Below, one piece after another: positions 4,787-5,354 of a stretch of DNA of 5,354 nucleotides. Location: positions 2,458 through 7,811 of the forward strand of contig JAOZRM010000030.1 in the NCBI GenBank assembly GCA_029940175.1, in the 5' to 3' direction. Position 1 is the first letter of the stretch; every line of letters starts with the position of its first letter. The stretch is from Candidatus Sabulitectum sp. GTDB lineage: Bacteria > Fermentibacterota > Fermentibacteria > Fermentibacterales > JCC-6. Under the pieces are notes generated by a model. The model saw nothing but the letters and a program-made list of their open reading frames with translations, did no database searches and was not told the DNA's origin. The position numbers were made by a program, and so were the translations under genes.

Positions 4787-5354
4787 ATGATTCTCGGCGT
4801 ACTTCTTTTTCTGGTCTCTGTTCACGAGACAGACACTTTTGAGCCTTTTCCGTCAGGATATACCTGTTCCGAAATAGAAGATGTGATCAGTATATCTGTA
4901 GAACAGAACGAGGGCTTTTTCTCAGTTGCGCCTGGAGCTCCTTTTCTTCCTGTGGTTTCAAGAGTTTATATACTTCCGGGAAGATGCGAGATTCTTTCTG
5001 TCTCAGCCTCACTTGACCATCCTCTGTCAACAGAGACACTGCCTGCCCCTCTGGCCGGAGCTCCTGTTGTTCAACCTGTTGGTGAATCCACGGGTCAAAT
5101 ACTTGAAGCTGCAACCGGAAATCTCCTGATAGAAGACATGACTGTCACAGCTCATACCGGCCATATTTTAGATGCATATACCATAGTCTCATGCTCTGTA
5201 AATCCCTGGATTTACAATTCGGACACACGGGAACTGGGGCTTTCTCCTTCATGCACAGTAGAGTTGGAATGGATGAATATCCGGGTACAATCAGATTTAT
5301 CACAGCGACAAATCGAGATGGTTAATTTCCGTACAGCATCTATTGCTGATAAGT
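4787..5354 (+). CDS. Secreted protein, N-terminal part; resembles C25 (gingipain-type) peptidase propeptide
   Basis: The frame is open from the ATG at 4787 to the window end, 189 codons, so the 3' end is missing. The ATG follows AAGGGGA with a spacing of about 4 nt. Residues 2-12 (ILGVLLFLVSV) are a short hydrophobic core, probably a signal peptide although it lacks basic residues. What follows is beta-rich and looks exported: SISVEQNEGFFSVAPGAP, then LPVVSRVYILPGRCEILSVS (about 54-73), QPVGES, and a Trp/Cys-containing stretch near the end (VSCSVNPWIYNSD). The pattern G-x-P-x-LP then V-x-LP-x-G-x-x-x-x-V is seen at the start of C25 peptidase propeptides and similar secreted proteins of FCB-type bacteria. 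The catalytic part would lie beyond the window, so peptidase activity is only a guess. It is transcribed divergently from the Nudix gene, with 101 nt between the starts; no convincing promoter is visible there. Confidence 0.6.
   Translation, partial: MILGVLLFLVSVHETDTFEPFPSGYTCSEIEDVISISVEQNEGFFSVAPGAPFLPVVSRVYILPGRCEILSVSASLDHPLSTETLPAPLAGAPVVQPVGESTGQILEAATGNLLIEDMTVTAHTGHILDAYTIVSCSVNPWIYNSDTRELGLSPSCTVELEWMNIRVQSDLSQRQIEMVNFRTASIADK

Noticed and set aside
4746..4790. 14-codon ORF (ATG at 4746, TGA at 4788-4790) overlapping the start of the secreted-protein gene, possibly a leader peptide
   Set aside because: No Shine-Dalgarno site and no attenuator-like hairpin or codon bias was seen; an ORF this short is expected by chance.
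4887..5129. Overlapping short ORFs on both strands inside the secreted-protein region
   Set aside because: They conflict with the longer frame from 4787, which has a ribosome site and signal-like N-terminus and stays open to the window end.

Overview
The window reads like a chromosomal segment of an uncultured Gram-negative bacterium. An inner-membrane TolQ-TolR-TolA (ExbB-ExbD-TonB) energy-transducing module implies an outer membrane, and the flanking genes are a family C69 dipeptidase and the start of a secreted protein that resembles C25 (gingipain-type) peptidase propeptides. This mix recalls FCB-type candidate phyla such as Fermentibacterota, Cloacimonadota or Eisenbacteria, but that placement is an impression and was not tested. 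UGA is a normal stop here: the TolQ-like gene and the Nudix gene both end in TGA.

Layout. Plus strand, 1-653: C-terminal part of a C69 dipeptidase whose N-terminus is off the window. Plus strand, 653-931: a small gene that overlaps the dipeptidase stop, starts behind a very good Shine-Dalgarno site, and has an in-frame TGA at codon 22. A strong GC-rich hairpin follows that TGA at the spacing expected of a bacterial SECIS element, and 70 protein-like codons follow to the next stop. This is the best candidate for something undescribed: a putative 92-residue selenoprotein with a Cys-Sec pair. Minus strand, 4685 down to 976: a run of six genes, namely a Nudix hydrolase (8-oxo-dGTP diphosphatase type), a PAS/histidine-phosphoacceptor/receiver protein without a kinase ATPase domain, RidA, a TolQ/ExbB-like protein, a TolR/ExbD-like protein and a TolA/TonB-like protein. 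Plus strand, 4787-5354: the beginning of a secreted protein, cut by the window end.

How they may work together. RidA, TolQ, TolR and TolA are tightly packed (1-nt gap, 4-nt overlap, 14-nt overlap) and are almost certainly co-transcribed and translationally coupled. The last three form one proton-motive-force-driven complex spanning the inner membrane and periplasm. The Nudix and PAS-receiver genes lie 36 and 58 nt upstream on the same strand and may share the transcript. They and RidA are metabolite-repair or signalling functions with no obvious mechanistic link to the Tol module. The dipeptidase and the small candidate selenoprotein form a separate plus-strand unit that converges on the tolA end at about 932-975. 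No rRNA, tRNA, CRISPR, insertion sequence or prophage signal was seen, and no gene-free stretch exceeds about 100 bases.
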